In this document: positions 1-11,433 of the stretch, in pieces | How positions within the stretch are numbered: the stretch's first letter is position 1 | How the letters are laid out: every line of letters starts with the position of its first letter | Assembly (NCBI RefSeq): GCF_002234675.1 | Contig: NC_019873.2 | Location: forward strand, 7,589,158 to 7,653,157 | Length of the DNA stretch: 64,000 bases | Origin: Oryzias latipes | Lineage: Eukaryota > Chordata > Actinopteri > Beloniformes > Adrianichthyidae | Reading direction: 5' to 3' | Translations under genes and position numbers: made by a program | Notes under the pieces: generated by a model | Database searches by the model: none | The model's input: only the letters and a program-made list of their open reading frames with translations | What the model was told of the DNA's origin: nothing

Positions 1-677
1 CGTGTGGCGTTGGGGGGATGCCGCTGCTGCTGCGGTGGGGGTCTTGGGGTGGGGATGGCTGGGCACTCTCCCTCCTTTTCACGTTCCACCATCCATTTTA
101 GAAGAACATAAACACTCACCTGAGCACAGGTGTTAGCTCACCTTTGCACTAACAGTTTGCATGATTGAATGACTGAAATATTTCACACTAGTTGGTTTTA
201 AAGCATAAGTATGCGTGTGAACACTATCTGTTTTGTGTGCAGGTCGACAGGTGGACATTTTTGCAGCTAGCAGGTGTGTTTATAACATTTGAGTGTGTGT
301 GTGGACATGCCCCGCCCTTTTTGTACTACATTTGAACCTTACCATAATGATAAAGAACCAGTAAACTTGTTGCTTGTCCTATTATCACCCTCCTACCCCC
401 CCCCCCTCTCTCTAACGTCCCTCTCTCTTCTTCCCCTCTTTCCTTTTCCGTCCGGTCCAACACCAAAGATTTTCAAACATGATTGAAATTAATAAAGTTT
501 GGCCTCAATTACAAAAGGGGTTTTTTCAGACATACCTTTGGTTTGTCTGAAGATTAATAACCCCTCTTGTTAAAGTAAAATATGTCCAACACAAGAGGCC
601 CTCAGCTCTCATCTGTCTGCCCAGCTGTTGGACAGGACAAGTTAGAAAAAAACAAAAAAAAAAAAACAAAAAAAAAA
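1..677 (+). mobile_element. 3' end of an L1/Tx1-like LINE, cut by window start
   Basis: G-rich DNA at the window start passes into a pyrimidine-rich stretch (about 390-450) and a 170-bp tail ending in an A-rich run at about 645-677. The same tail ends the long L1-like element at 50831 and recurs inverted at 23836-24120. It can be recognised by a motif around a Leu/Gln-type palindrome, CAGCTGTTGGACAG. The copy lacks any coding sequence, and its A-tail abuts arm 1 of the inverted duplication. Calling it an L1 3' UTR is inferred from the full copy at 44.9-50.8 kb. Confidence 0.6.
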
Positions 678-1065
678 AATGAATCCATGGTTCGCAAGTA
701 AGGACACTGGAAAATAAACCCCGACAAGACAAGAAGACGCAGCAGCAGCTGAGTTTCCGCAGAAACAAGGCGAGGTTGCGTGTGTTGGAAGATCGACTTG
801 AGCGCAGCAACTTCCAGCAGATTACAATGGAAAGCTGTCCATCCTCCGCTCCTTTTACTAGGAGGGCAGCGCCGGGCGAGTTACGCCACACTTTTGGATT
901 GTAGGACTTAAGCTTGGGCTGAGACGTCTGCTTGCACTGTTCTTTGAGCTTTGGAGCCGCAAGGCAATGAGACAGACTGACAATGACGAAAGGGAACCTG
1001 GCGTGTTTGATAGAAATTTAGCCCGGCTGTTCATTTCATGTACAGAAGATAAGGACTTCAATTAA
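678..1065 (+). pseudogene. Pogo-like transposase fragment (arm 1 copy)
   Basis: The plus strand at 678-700 reads ESMVRK followed by a stop. After a frame change come ENKPRQDKKTQQQLSFRR and KARLRVLEDRLE. These match the region just after the Brinker/psq-type helix-turn-helix in pogo-like transposases, which carry an NESMVRKWRKQE-type motif. The frame is broken by stops and no DDE domain follows. The minus-strand homologue is at 41030-41425 and the upstream part of the same family is at 54502. It is a dead fragment, older than the duplication. Confidence 0.55.
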
Positions 1066-2354
1066 TTTTTGGATGCTGATTGATGACTGAAAAAATAAAT
1101 CACAACTAACTCATTTTTGATCAGTGTGGCTCTTTGACTATCACAGTTAGAAATTGCGGCTCTTTGTGTCAAACTTGTTCGCCACCACTGTCTGCGTTAG
1201 AGGCTTTAATAGAATGAAGAAAACAGTGGATGTAACGTGGATTAAAACCTTAACGACCCAAAACCAAGGTAAGAAAGTCCATCTGGTTTTTTTGTGCTAT
1301 AAATTTTTCTCAAGTGAAAATCACTGCATTTGTTACCGTTTTAATCCATGGTACAGCCGCCGTTTCTTTTCTATTCAAGCCTCTAAAAGAAAGTCTGCCT
1401 CGCCAGATTTGACATGCAAATTTCAGCCAATCAGATCAAACTGAAAGAGAACCACCCCCAAGTGACAAAAACACCCCCTTAACACTGTGTGCAAACCCAG
1501 GCGAGCGGCCAAAGGGTAAGTGACCGCACAGGATAACAGCTCAGGATTGCAGGCGTTTAGTTGTAAAATGTGGGGTCGCTCAGAATTGCGCCCGAGCGGT
1601 TGTAAGGTTCACTCAGTTCCTGATTACGCCTGCTCAGTTGTCTTTGAACAGATTTTAGCAAAGTATTCAAATCAGATGAAAAAAATAAGACGGAAGTGCT
1701 ACAACGGGCAGGCCACAAACTCCCCGCTGTACTTTGCAAACTGATCCATGCATCTCTCAGTCTTAGCATGTTAAGACTGTTACAATACTGTAATTCCATA
1801 ACCAATCCCAACAACCCCAGAGATAGAGCAGTGTGTGGCATTTAGACTCCGCTTTAGTCTCAACGATTCATAATCCTGGCTTAATATTGGAACATTTCAC
1901 GACCCATCAATTCATCCAAATACAGAAGTTTAATTTGCCATAGGCATCCACTGCTTTCATGGTCAAGATTTGGATTTACGAACAACAAAGCGGCTTTTGC
2001 ATTCCAACCTCCACGGAGGCTGGTCTCTCTGCAGTGTCATTTCTGTGCAGTTTAACACTTGGAACTGTCATTCCATGAAAATTTCTGATGGTATATTTTT
2101 TCATTTTAATTATTTGATGTCTTAAATTTATTGCATTGGCACCCATTTGGACCAATTTTAACTGCACCATTAACAAGATTCCCAGCAGCACATCGATGTA
2201 TGCATTTAGAGAAAGAATGCCAGTTATGGAATTGTTTCAATAATTTTTATTTGTGCAATTTCAGCAGTCATTCCTGGAAAATGAATACAAAACCTTAGAT
2301 TAAAATAAGAATCAGTTTACTGTAATGCTGTGAGCAACATACCAATTGGCCCAT
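1066..2354. other. Non-coding 3' flank of gene A
   Basis: No gene is seen. The interval matches the 3' flanks of copies D (38403-39450) and E (53185-53990). An AATAAA on the minus strand (2246-2251) is the likely poly(A) signal of gene A. Positions 1270-1335 are the stretch that a LINE insertion replaces in arm 2. Short open frames here are unsupported. Confidence 0.6.
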
Positions 2355-3601
2355 TTAAGATCTCTGGGGATGAGCATGGAAGACCTTCTGCTGAAGCTGC
2401 TGCTGCTGTTGAGGACCTTGGTCTTCAGAAACATGCTCCTTCAAGTAGTGGATGGATTGGTAGTAGTCTTTGCCCTTCTCATGGTTCTGGCTGAAGGTGG
2501 TGTAGGTGCCAGGAGGGTACAGACCATACAGGAGCCTGTAGTCAAAGCCAGGATAAGGAGAACCCCAGAAGCCACCAAGTCCTTGGCCTGGAACAAGCAC
2601 GCTGGTGAAAGCAGCTCCAGGCTGCGCCGCCTCAGCCGGGTAACCAAACTCTTCCGTCTGCTGCTGGTAGTTGCCAAGTTCAGCTTCCTTCACAATATTG
2701 GAAGTCTCTCCGGACTGGAGGACAGGGCCAGCTGGAGGGGCAGGGACTGGTGGCAGGAAGTCACTGGAGCCCACAGCCTGGGCATCAGCTGCTGCTTGCT
2801 CAGAGAAAGATGGAGGAGCAACAGCCCACTGGGTTTCTGGACAAACAAGACACTCGTCAGAAAGGGGAGGATTCATGGAGAACAACATTCACAGCAGCTT
2901 TTTAGAGGAGTCACCTGGCAGAGCAGCTTGAGCAGGTCCTGGCTGTGTGGAACCAGCTCCTTCATGCAGCACAAACACAGGGGAAGCAGAGCCAACCATT
3001 GCTGGGCCCGTCTGAACAAACTGGGAGAAACCAGGAGCCTGCACAGGGACCTGAACTGCCTCAGAGACTCCTGCTGCAGGAACACCGGAAAACACAGGAA
3101 CAGTAGATCCTGTCTGAACAGCCACAGGGTATCCTGCAACAGCAGAGCTCAAGCTGCTGCCTGATGGAACCATGGGAACAAACTGAGGGACACCAGGATT
3201 CTGCACAAACACTGGAACTGGCTGAGAGACGCCGCTTGAATGAGAGCTGTAATGCACAGGAGCAGAGCGGCTCATCTGAGCTCCTCTGTGGGAAGCAAAG
3301 TTAGTTGCTGCTTTTTGGTCACCACTGCTCTGATCTGTGGATTTGGAGCCTGAAAGCAGAAAGAGCACAAGTTCTGAAGAAGAACACACATTCATCTACA
3401 TTGATGTCAGCAAATGGGAATGGAAGTCTACCTTTGGCAGGAAACCCAAATGATGGAACAGCCAGCAGAACAAGAAGGGAAAACCTGAAAATATGTACAA
3501 AATGGAAAACATTAGAAAATTCTTCTATTACATTATTAAAGCTGACAATAGTCCTCCAAAATTCTGTCCTACCCCAGGAAAACCCTTGCTTTCTCCATCA
3601 T
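2355..3601 (-). CDS. Secreted Pro/Val/Gln-rich protein, copy A (332 aa)
   Basis: Four exons on the minus strand: 3601-3573, 3484-3432, 3349-2915 and 2836-2355. Introns are GT-AG with phases 2, 1, 1, and the total is 999 nt including the stop. Exon 1 (MMEKARVFLG) and exon 2 (FSLLVLLAVPSFGFPAKG) form a signal peptide, so the product should enter the secretory pathway. The mature part has no cysteine. Residues of about 60-170 are Val/Pro/Ser-rich and contain a twice-repeated pattern (PVFVQNPGVPQFV and PVQAPGFSQFV). The C-terminal half has YPGFDYRLLYGLYPPGTY and ends in a Gln run and HAHPQRS (other copies: HGHPQRS). I do not recognise the family and see no enzyme motif. A structural extracellular protein, for example of an egg envelope, is speculation. 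Copy A shares its 3' flank with D and E and diverges from gene B 3.9 kb away. Confidence 0.85.
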
Positions 3602-3710
3602 GAAGGCCACAGTGCAGAAAGGTTCATAGGTGAAGGTTTATCAATGTTAGCAGAGACCAGTCCTGACCAATCAGAGCTTAACGGGTTAACAACAAACAGC
3701 TGCTGGACAA
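3602..3710 (-). promoter_or_regulatory. Conserved proximal promoter of gene A
   Basis: About 100 bp upstream of the ATG is shared by all five copies. It holds an E-box CAGCTG (3697-3702), a CCAAT box (3667-3671), GTTAACCCGTTAA-like sequence and a GATAAA that could serve as a weak TATA. Similarity between the A and B sides fades just beyond the E-box, so this looks like the unit that moves with the gene. Promoter function is inferred from conservation and position. Confidence 0.5.
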
Positions 3711-6700
3711 ACTCTCAGGAAGAGACTATCAAATCTCTTCACTGTTATAATGTTGACAAACAAATAGGGATTTTTTTTATGAAGTGAATACTTTTTCATT
3801 TTCTAAAATTCCTTTTTGGTGTAAAAATAACTACACATAAAAAAACTCTCATTCTATAAATAGGAATATGTAAGAAAACATAAAGTAAACCTTTAACTTT
3901 CTAGTAGACAACAGATTTTTACAGTTTTTCTCAGTTGTCTTGGTGCATTTCTCACAACAGAGTTACATTTAGTTGTTTAGGGGCAACCAAGTGGCAGTTT
4001 CATCTTCATTTCATCCAAATAACGTGCTTTTTGACAAAAGCAATTGATTAAGTGCAAATCTCTACAAAACGACCATATTTGACTTGATTTTTATCACTAT
4101 TTACTCTCTTTCTCTCTGTCAAAATTAACTATACTTGCACAATCATAGCTGAATCCCATAAATGTTAATTTTTACAAGTTTGTGTAACCCAGGTGACAGG
4201 ATTTTCATGAGGTGCATCCATTTATGCACAGAACTGACACTTTTGTTGACCTTAAAGGGCCTATATCATATCAATATCAACTTTTTTGCACGTTTGAGTG
4301 TTTTATAGTTATTTCACAAAAATCAACGCAAACGAACGAGTGGGTTCTCTCGAGGTGAAGTAGATAAGTGCCATATTACTCACCGTGAAGGAGGGTCTAA
4401 GGGCAGGAATGCCCAGTTTAGTTTAGTCTGTTTAGTTTGTTCAGTTTAGAATTTTCCTATTGAATTCTATGTATTCATCATCCTTATGATTTATGTTTAT
4501 TTTACAAATACCGGTACAAAGCCCATTTAGACGACTGTTGTTGTGATTTTGGGCTATATAAATAAAATTGAATTGAAAGTAAAAAGCAGCCCGTTCCAGG
4601 AAGAGTCTGCGCTGCCAGCACAATCCTCAGGCTAACACACACACACAAACACACTTAGTGGAGCTATAGCAGTGATCTGCAAAAACGCTTTCCTTCTATA
4701 CGTTCAATATGCACATCCATCTTTGCAAAAATTTGGATGCTGTTTGTTTTTGTGGGCGAGACGCAGACACGCTGCTGAGGCCGGCTCTAGGATGGTGTCA
4801 TAAGACACGGACCAAACGCAAGTGCCTCAGAGATCGAGTCGGTTTACTTCTGAGTAGGAAAATGTTTGAGGGGAACTCAATTTGTTGAACAAGGTCATGA
4901 AATCTTCAGCTTTCTCCAGGCCTTCACTCTCGATTCTGCTTTTTTTCTGCTGCAGCCAATCATAGATTTATGCTATTGTACACCTCCATTATCTTTCTGC
5001 CTCTTCTCCATCCTCCTTCCATACACCTCCTCCATTCCATACACCTCCTCCATTAGCCTCCTCCATACAAGTGCTGAATTCAATTTGCACCCTCTTCCTC
5101 CCCTCCTTGTATTTTTACCTTAGCCTCTCTTTTTGCCGTTCAGAGCTACAGATGATACAAATGTGGATTGATTCCAGCATCGCCCCGACTGATGAAGCCG
5201 TTTGGATGAAAGATCTGAAAGATCTGGCAAGGACAGCCCTGTCCATCCAAAAGTGTAATAGTCTGTTAAACAAACTACTGCCCCCTTAATATCTTGCACA
5301 TGTGACCCAAGCAGTACATCCCATTCTTTAAAACCTCAACAGAGACCTGTTCAGACCTAAACAGTCTCTGAAAGCCTTCAGTGCTCCAGAAAAGCTAATC
5401 ACTTAGCAAAATGAAAAACCATCCAATAATGTATGTAATTAAAGATAGGCTATAAAACAAATGTTAGGTGTTTTGTCTAAATCTTTTTATTTTTTAAAAA
5501 AAGCCTTCCTTGATAATTACATCAGTGTTTTATCGGCCTCTTGTGGTTATTCATAGAAACACATTTCAAATGTACATTGAGGTGGCTGAAAAATTGTTTG
5601 CACAAAGTAAATAACATTATAATATAGCATCTTCATTTTTGTAAAACTGCAATCAGTATGATTATGAACAAGATCACTTTACATTGATGGCTACTTCTTA
5701 CCTCTTAGAAAAAAGGGGAAACACATTTGATTCTGAGACACATTTCAGTGAATCTGAATGAATTCTAAAAAGTTTCTTTATTTGCTTTCCAAATTATACA
5801 TCAACGAATGATGAAAATAACCGTTTTAAGTTGGTGGTAGTCCAATTGATAAAAAGTAAAAAGATGCATTTGATCACCTTAAAAACCAATTTAACAGTCT
5901 ATGAATGCGGTTTAGTATTCATTTATTGAAAAAGATTTTCACAATAATTATGTCCAAGGTAAGAAAACCTTGCATGAATTTCTAACAAATCATTTTAAGC
6001 TTTGTGTGGTTCGGCGCTTTGTTGCCCCCCCCCCCCCCCCCCCCCCTGGTTACTTGTAAAAAAACACCCATATCTACTTTAAGATGTAAAACTTTTGAGT
6101 CAAATAATGATTTATTTATTTTTAACAAGCACTTTATTTTTTCAACACTGCAATCGGCATGATTTAGACAGAATAATTTTCTATTTCTTCGATATCACCT
6201 TCGTTGGACTTTCTATAAAGAAGAATTCAGACAGTGACCTTCAGTGGTCAGAGTGAGACCCTTTCTGGCATGTCTGGCACAGTTTTGCAGGGGGGCGTCT
6301 CAAATCCAGACAGTGACTCAGATTGCTGGGTGGTGGCATCTGCATCAGGGGTGGCCCCGTTAGGATGTCTAATGCGGCCTCAACACAGGATGATGGCATC
6401 GCTCATTTCTGACCCACACTCTTCAAGGTCACCACAGAGTTCAAACTGAGTTAATATATGCTCTCTTTTCCATCCATGGAAAAGCGCAGATTACTTCACC
6501 ATGGGGTTACTATGGGAACCATTCAAGCAAAGAAGGTTATCACAATGAGCATTTCATTGATAGGGTGGGGAGGCACACATTAAGGCATGACAACAAATGG
6601 CTCACGGGTCTCAAACACATAAGCTGCCTGCAGCTCCAGGTTGTGTTTCTGACCTTGACCCACTTTCTGCCCCAGAGTGGTACGCGTTCTGGTCAAACAC

Positions 6701-7439
6701 GTGCAATTCACATGTTCTCTTTGTGCATGCCTTTTTGGCAGTGCCTTCCACTGTCAAAAAAAAACATCCTGTGGTTCATCCATCCTTTTCAGATCAGTAA
6801 AAACTCCTTTTCAGGTTCAAAATAAGAGCCTCATACATCTGTTTTTTACAACAAAACTTTTCGCTTTCAGTGTTTTTTATTAGAAATATTTGACCAAAAA
6901 AATTGGTTGCTAGTGGATAATAGAGCTGCCTCGGTGAAGCTGCTGATCATTGACTGAGATTTCAGGGACTGACAGAAAACAGATGCCTCAAAAACATTTG
7001 GTCCATGAAAACAAGTATCTGATGAAAGATTTCATTTATAAAGTGACAGCAGTCAGGAATCGAATATGTATTACATAGACTTTATTTAAAGAAAAAAACA
7101 CAATAACAAAATAAAGTAAAAATATAATGTCATATTTAACTGCATGAATGGCTAAGCATGTGGATTGCAACCAGATGAGATGATCCTTGTTACATTATTA
7201 GAGCTGTTTTAAAGATCTAAAATTGTTTGTTGACGAGGTAAAAAATAGAAGTTCAATATAAAATCCTTAAAAGGAGGGGTTATTTGTTATTTTGTCATGT
7301 TCTCTGCTTATGCGTAATCTTAGACTGGCAACTGTATAAAACAGATGTCCTTTTTTTTACTGGGGCAACTTGTTTTACTTGCAAAGTTACAATAAATGCA
7401 CAAATACACATAAACTTTCTGACTATTCTTGAAAGATTG
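3711..7439. other. Spacer between divergent genes A and B
   Basis: Apart from the L2 3' end at 4378-4578 and a C homopolymer at about 6025-6046, nothing coding is supported. The interval is AT-rich and is conserved at high identity, inverted, at 33341-37044 in arm 2, including the homopolymer (G-run there) and small indels. Apparent short frames at 4866-5289 and 6234-6883 also occur in arm 2, but they lack splice context or recognisable domains. Confidence 0.6.
4378..4578 (+). repeat. 3' end of L2-clade LINE
   Basis: The segment runs from CACCGTGAAGGAGGGTCTAAG to the tail GGGCTATATAAATAAAATTG. It matches the last 200 bp of the longer L2 element at 30245-30446, including the (ATTGA)-type 3' terminus. 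The same copy sits inverted at 36175-36374 in arm 2, so it was in place before the duplication. It could also be a SINE sharing that LINE's 3' end. Confidence 0.7.
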
Positions 7440-7440
7440 T

Positions 7441-7547
7441 GTCCAGCAGCTGTCTGTTGTTAACCCGTTAAGCTCTGATTGGTCAGGACTGGTCTTTGCT
7501 AACATTGATAAACCTTCACCAATGAACCTTTCTGTACTGTGGCCTTC
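7441..7547 (+). promoter_or_regulatory. Conserved proximal promoter of gene B
   Basis: E-box CAGCTG at 7447-7452, reverse CCAAT (ATTGG) at 7478-7482 and GATAAA at 7507-7512, ending 41 bp before the ATG at 7548. It is nearly identical to the regions before copies A, C, D and E. Confidence 0.5.
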
Positions 7548-8789
7548 ATGATGGAGACAGCAAGGTGTTTCCTGGGGTAGGAGATGAGGCTCTTTTGAAG
7601 GCAGTTCATCCTAGAAGACTTTTCTAATGTTTTTCGTTTTGTAAATATTTTCAGGTTTTCCCTTTTTGTTCTGCTGGTTGTTCCATCATGTGGTTTTCCT
7701 GCCAAAGGTGATCTTTCATTCCCTTTTGCTGACACATCAACATAGAGGTTGTGTTGATCTTCTTTATAACTTGTGCTCTTTCTGCTTTCAGGCTCCAAAT
7801 CCACAGATCATGGCAGTGGTGACCAAAAAGCAGCAACTAACTTTGCTTCCCACAGAGGAGCTCAGATGAGCCGCTCTGCTCCTGTGCATTACAGCTCTCA
7901 TTCAAGCGGCGTCTCTCAGCCAGTTCCAGTGTTTGTGCAGAATCCTGGTGTCCCTCAGTTTGTTCCCATGGTTCCATCAGGCAGCAGCTTGAGCTCTGCT
8001 GTTGCAGGATACCCTGTGGCTGTTCAGACAGGATCTACTGTTCCTGTGTTTTCCGGTGTTCCTGCAGCAGGAGTCTCTGAGGCAGTTCAGGTCCCTGTGC
8101 AGGCTCCTGGTTTCTCCCAGTTTGTTCAGACGGGCCCAGCAATGGTTGGCTCTGCTTCCCCTGTGTTTGTGCTGCATGAAGGAGCTGGTTCCACACAGCC
8201 TGGACCTGCTCAAGCTGCTCTGCCAGGTGACTCCTCTAAAAAGCTGCTGTGAATGTTGTTCTCCATGAATCCTCCCCTTTCTGACGAGTGTCTTGTTTGT
8301 CCAGAAACCCAGTGGGCTGTTGCTCCTCCATCTTTCTCTGAGCAAGCAGCAGCAGCAGCTGATGCCCAGGCTGTGGGCTCCAGTGACTTCCTGCCACCAG
8401 TCCCTGCCCCTCCAGCTGGCCCTGTCCTCCAGTCCGGAGAGACTTCCAATATTGTGAAGGAAGCTGAACTTGGCAACTACCAGCAGCAGACGGAAGAGTT
8501 TGGTTACCCGGCTGAGGCGGCGCAGCCTGGAGCTGCTTTCACCAGCGTGCTTGTTCCAGGCCAAGGACTTGGTGGCTTCTGGGGTTCTCCTTATCCTGGC
8601 TTTGACTACAGGCTCCTGTATGGTCTGTACCCTCCTGGCACCTACACCACCTTCAGCCAGAACCATGAGAAGGGCAAAGACTACTACCAATCCATCCACT
8701 ACTTGAAGGAGCATGTTTCTGAAGACCAAGGTCCTCAACAGCAGCAGCTTCAGCAGAAGGTCTTCCATGGTCATCCCCAGAGATCTTGA
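7548..8789 (+). CDS. Secreted Pro/Val/Gln-rich protein, copy B (333 aa)
   Basis: Exons 7548-7576, 7655-7707, 7792-8226 and 8305-8789, all with GT-AG junctions and phases 2, 1, 1. The leader is MMETARCFLG plus FSLFVLLVVPSCGFPAKG, a typical signal peptide. The exon 3 product is Val/Pro/Ser-rich, and exon 4 encodes the Gln-rich acidic C-terminal half. Copy B has the longest alanine run of the five (SEQAAAAADAQ, against AAA in A, C and E and AAAA in D), so it is one residue longer than A. The 3' UTR differs from A, D and E but matches C, with AATAAA at 8865-8870. Its head-to-head neighbour is A. Function unknown; reading frame intact. Confidence 0.85.
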
Positions 8790-10327
8790 GGCTCATCAAC
8801 ATGGTGGACATCATGAGCACATTCAGACTTATTTAGAACTTGGATGCTTAATTTTGGTTGACCTAATAAAAACAGATCTGGAAACTTGGCTTTACCTGTG
8901 TCTGTGGGTTTTTTTTATTTTTTTTTTTTATTATATAAACTGGCTTCAAACATGGAATGACTTCCAGACTAAAATGTATTGCCGTGTTTTGTTGCTCCTA
9001 AAAGTGGCGCTACAAAGAGGAGACAAGGGAAGTTGCCTTCAGTCATGCTGTTGGCAAAATGAAATTCTGTTTTTGTAAAAGACAAATGCCATTTTGAAAA
9101 TGGAAGATTCCTGTGCAACAGTCTAAATGTGCCTGTAATGTTGGCCTTAAGTCTGCTAATAAAGCTTGGAACTATACTGCATAAAGGAGTGCTGGCAGAC
9201 ATGGCTTACCAGTTTATAAAAAAAATTGGTTAAATTAGAACCTGTGTTCCTTAGGAGGGGTCCTCTCCTGAAAAGGTAGAGCTCAGATAACAGTGGACCT
9301 CCACTGTGGCAAATATCTACCATTTAGCCATCCAAGAACTTTCAGAAGTTGTCCTGGTTGGGTATTGTGACTAGTGATGCTACTTCTGCCTGAAATGTGT
9401 AGAACCACCAAATGGACTGTTCTAGAAACAGAACCTAAGGTGATTTTCTTTCCATTTCCAAGCTCTGTGCTCTTGGGTGTCTCGAAGCGATTTTGGGCCT
9501 AACATGGTGTCTGCTGCCTTGATGTGAATGTTCTCCACTTGACATCTGAAATACCAGTAAGTGGAAGTTCAACTACTGTAGGATTGCTTGGGTTGAGAAA
9601 CCTTACCCTTTCAAAAATCCACTCTGCTAGACGGATCTGACCTGAAGGTCTTGTTTTTGTGGTCATGTGACTTGACGTGCTTCAAACAGCACTAGGAAAA
9701 CTTCTGGTTAATTTGCTCAAGAACGTCCAAGCAGTATGTTTTTGGCTTAGTTGCTATGGACTGCTCTAAAAGTATTTTGCATTTTATCACTTGAATAAAT
9801 GGAATGAAAATTTAGTTGGAGCAACTGGTGCTTGAAATCATGTTTTCTTTGATTCTGACAAGCGCGTAAATACTTGCTCTTCTTCTGGGTGAAAAGCGAC
9901 TAAGAAGCGTAAAGTTGCGCAGCGCCACCTTGTGTACAGGAGTATTTCTGTTTACATTAAGCGCCATCTAATGTCAGGGAATGAAATTGCATATTCGCTC
10001 GGCTTGTCAGCGAAAATCGCCTGGGTGTGAACACAAAAAATGTGGCTAATAACGCCCGGCGAATATTCGTCCCGGTGTGTACGGGCCTTAAGCAGACAAA
10101 TCGGATATTAACCCAGTAAATGCGAGTCGTACGTCAGTGACGTCAACTCAGGTGACCACCAACTGAGATCACATGACTTAGTAAAGAGCTTTTGTGCGCT
10201 GATTTTACTGTCAGCTGTTACTCGTCAGCCACAACGCTGAAGTTGGCTTCCGATTCACAGCTTCCGATTCGCAAAGGCACTAAAGGAACATTCCGCTGCA
10301 TTTTTCGCATTAAGATAACCTAAAACC
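8790..10327. other. 3' UTR of gene B and non-coding spacer
   Basis: The 3' UTR of B runs to the AATAAA at 8865-8870, and the duplication arm ends at about 8897. The next 1.4 kb contains no supported gene. A motif around 9960-10090 (GCCATCTAATG, then GTGTGAACAC and GTGTGTACGGGCC) resembles DNA-transposon ends, but I could not pair it with a partner. Confidence 0.4.
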
Positions 10328-10575
10328 GGGTCCTGTTCAAAAACCGCTGGACCTGGACTGCTCAAACCAGGATTAAATTATGCATTAGATATTAAAGAAC
10401 ACAAACACAGTTTCTGATTTTTGAAAACTTCCTCTGATTTGTGAAAAGATGAAATAGATTGATTTTTATCGCATTTTACGCCCAGAGTCCACCTTAGACT
10501 AGGTCCTGTTCAAAAACCACTGGACCTGGACTTCTTAAACGTGGGTTAAATTATGCATTAGATAGTAAAGAACAC
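10328..10575 (+). repeat. Two diverged 75-bp direct repeats
   Basis: Units at 10328-10402 and 10501-10575 (173 bp apart) both run from GGTCCTGTTCAAAAACC to AAAGAACAC with a few substitutions. A third partial unit follows (CTGTTCAACAGGACC). They lie just outside the left 181-bp inverted repeat. Confidence 0.7.
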
Positions 10576-10609
10576 CTGTTCAACAGGACCCGGTCTGAAG
10601 TGGACTCAG

Positions 10610-10790
10610 CTGCATGACACAATCGCTAGAAGCGTTCCCCTGTGCTAGCTAGCTCAGCTATGCTAATAGCGGATTTTTCTGGCTCATTTCATGACTTGTT
10701 CTTGTTGTATGGATTAACAAAGTCGATTTTTACGACAATGTCAGGGTCGGTCTCTTGTCAAACCTGGGAGGGAGTAATATACCCCGTGAA
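10610..10790 (+). repeat. Left copy of 181-bp inverted repeat
   Basis: From CTGCATGACACAATCGCTAG to CCCCGTGAA. Reverse-complemented, it is matched by 25539-25720 with only a handful of differences, including a 3-bp indel. Similarity drops sharply on the inner side. On the outer side only weak matches remain (GAGTC-TACGTCAG and CCAACTGAGA near 10125-10170 against 25880-25925). Confidence 0.85.
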
Positions 10791-11072
10791 ATTAGCATAA
10801 AAAGGGCCCCAGAAACCCACAGTAATCATCACTGGCCTGAGTCAGTCTGACCGTTCATTCAAAAAATAAAAAATTCAAATAAATAAAACAAACAAAAAAA
10901 AAAACACGTTTTCCGTCTTGATTTATTCTTTAGACAGCATTAATGCCACAGTGAGAAATTATCAATAAGTGCGATTGATAATGCATGGATGTATTATCAT
11001 GTATTGTTGAAAAAGGAGGCACTATATTCCTGGGACTGGGACATCTACATCCGCTTCAGGACTCTGATCAGA

Positions 11073-11433
11073 TGTTACCTTCAGCGTGAGGCTTCGGACC
11101 GTAGTCGGAAACCGCTGTTATGATCTCCAGTCCGGTCGGGACTTTAATGGTAACAGATTTAGCGGGACACCGTTGCTTTAGAACAGGCCGTTTAGCCGTT
11201 TATTTCTTTGGTCAGATCAACTCTTACAGCACAACGTCTCCGAACTCCTTCTCATTCAAACTGAAAACATGCAGCCAAAAAGCCCCTCCCCTTTTGCTCT
11301 CCCGCGCGTCTTCCCCTCTCGTGCGCCTGCGCCCCAAGGCGACGCCCCCTTCCGTCGCTGCGTCATCTCCCTGACAACCGCAGTCACACCAAAGAAACAT
11401 AGCAACGGGTGGGGACAAGCTAAGCTGCTAACA
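11073..11433 (-). repeat. Gypsy 3' LTR
   Basis: 361 bp, begins TGTTACC and ends GCTAACA on the plus strand, identical to 17280-17640. The polypurine tract on the minus strand (AGAGTGGGGGTAG) lies immediately next to it at about 11434-11446. Confidence 0.95.

Larger units (their letters stand above)
678..8897. repeat. Arm 1 of large inverted duplication
   Basis: The sequence matches 41425-31898 in reverse complement, with paired coordinates summing to about 40755-40795 across the gene pair. Shared content, in order: pogo-like fragment, 3' flank of gene A, gene A, 3.9-kb spacer with an L2 3' end and a poly-C tract, gene B, and B's 3' UTR. Homology stops just after AGATCTGGAAACTTGG (8877-8897). 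Arm 1 lacks the 1.2-kb LINE found in arm 2 and about 190 bp corresponding to 40795-40985. At its outer edge an L1 A-tail replaces the foldback fragment seen in arm 2. Confidence 0.9.

Noticed and set aside
2346-3164. Long open frames (263-272 codons) antisense to exons 3-4 of each secreted-protein gene, present in all five copies
   Set aside because: They run through the intron and lie opposite a spliced frame with a signal peptide. They arise from codon bias and are copied with the gene.
2355-3601. Assignment of the secreted protein to the SCPP (enamel/mineral matrix) family because it is Pro/Gln-rich
   Set aside because: SCPP introns are phase 0, whereas these are phases 2, 1, 1, and exon architecture differs.
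10000-10100. Possible outer terminus of the HECT/integrase unit near GTGTGAACAC...GTGTGTACGGGCC
   Set aside because: No matching inverse was found beyond 25990, so it was not called a terminal repeat.
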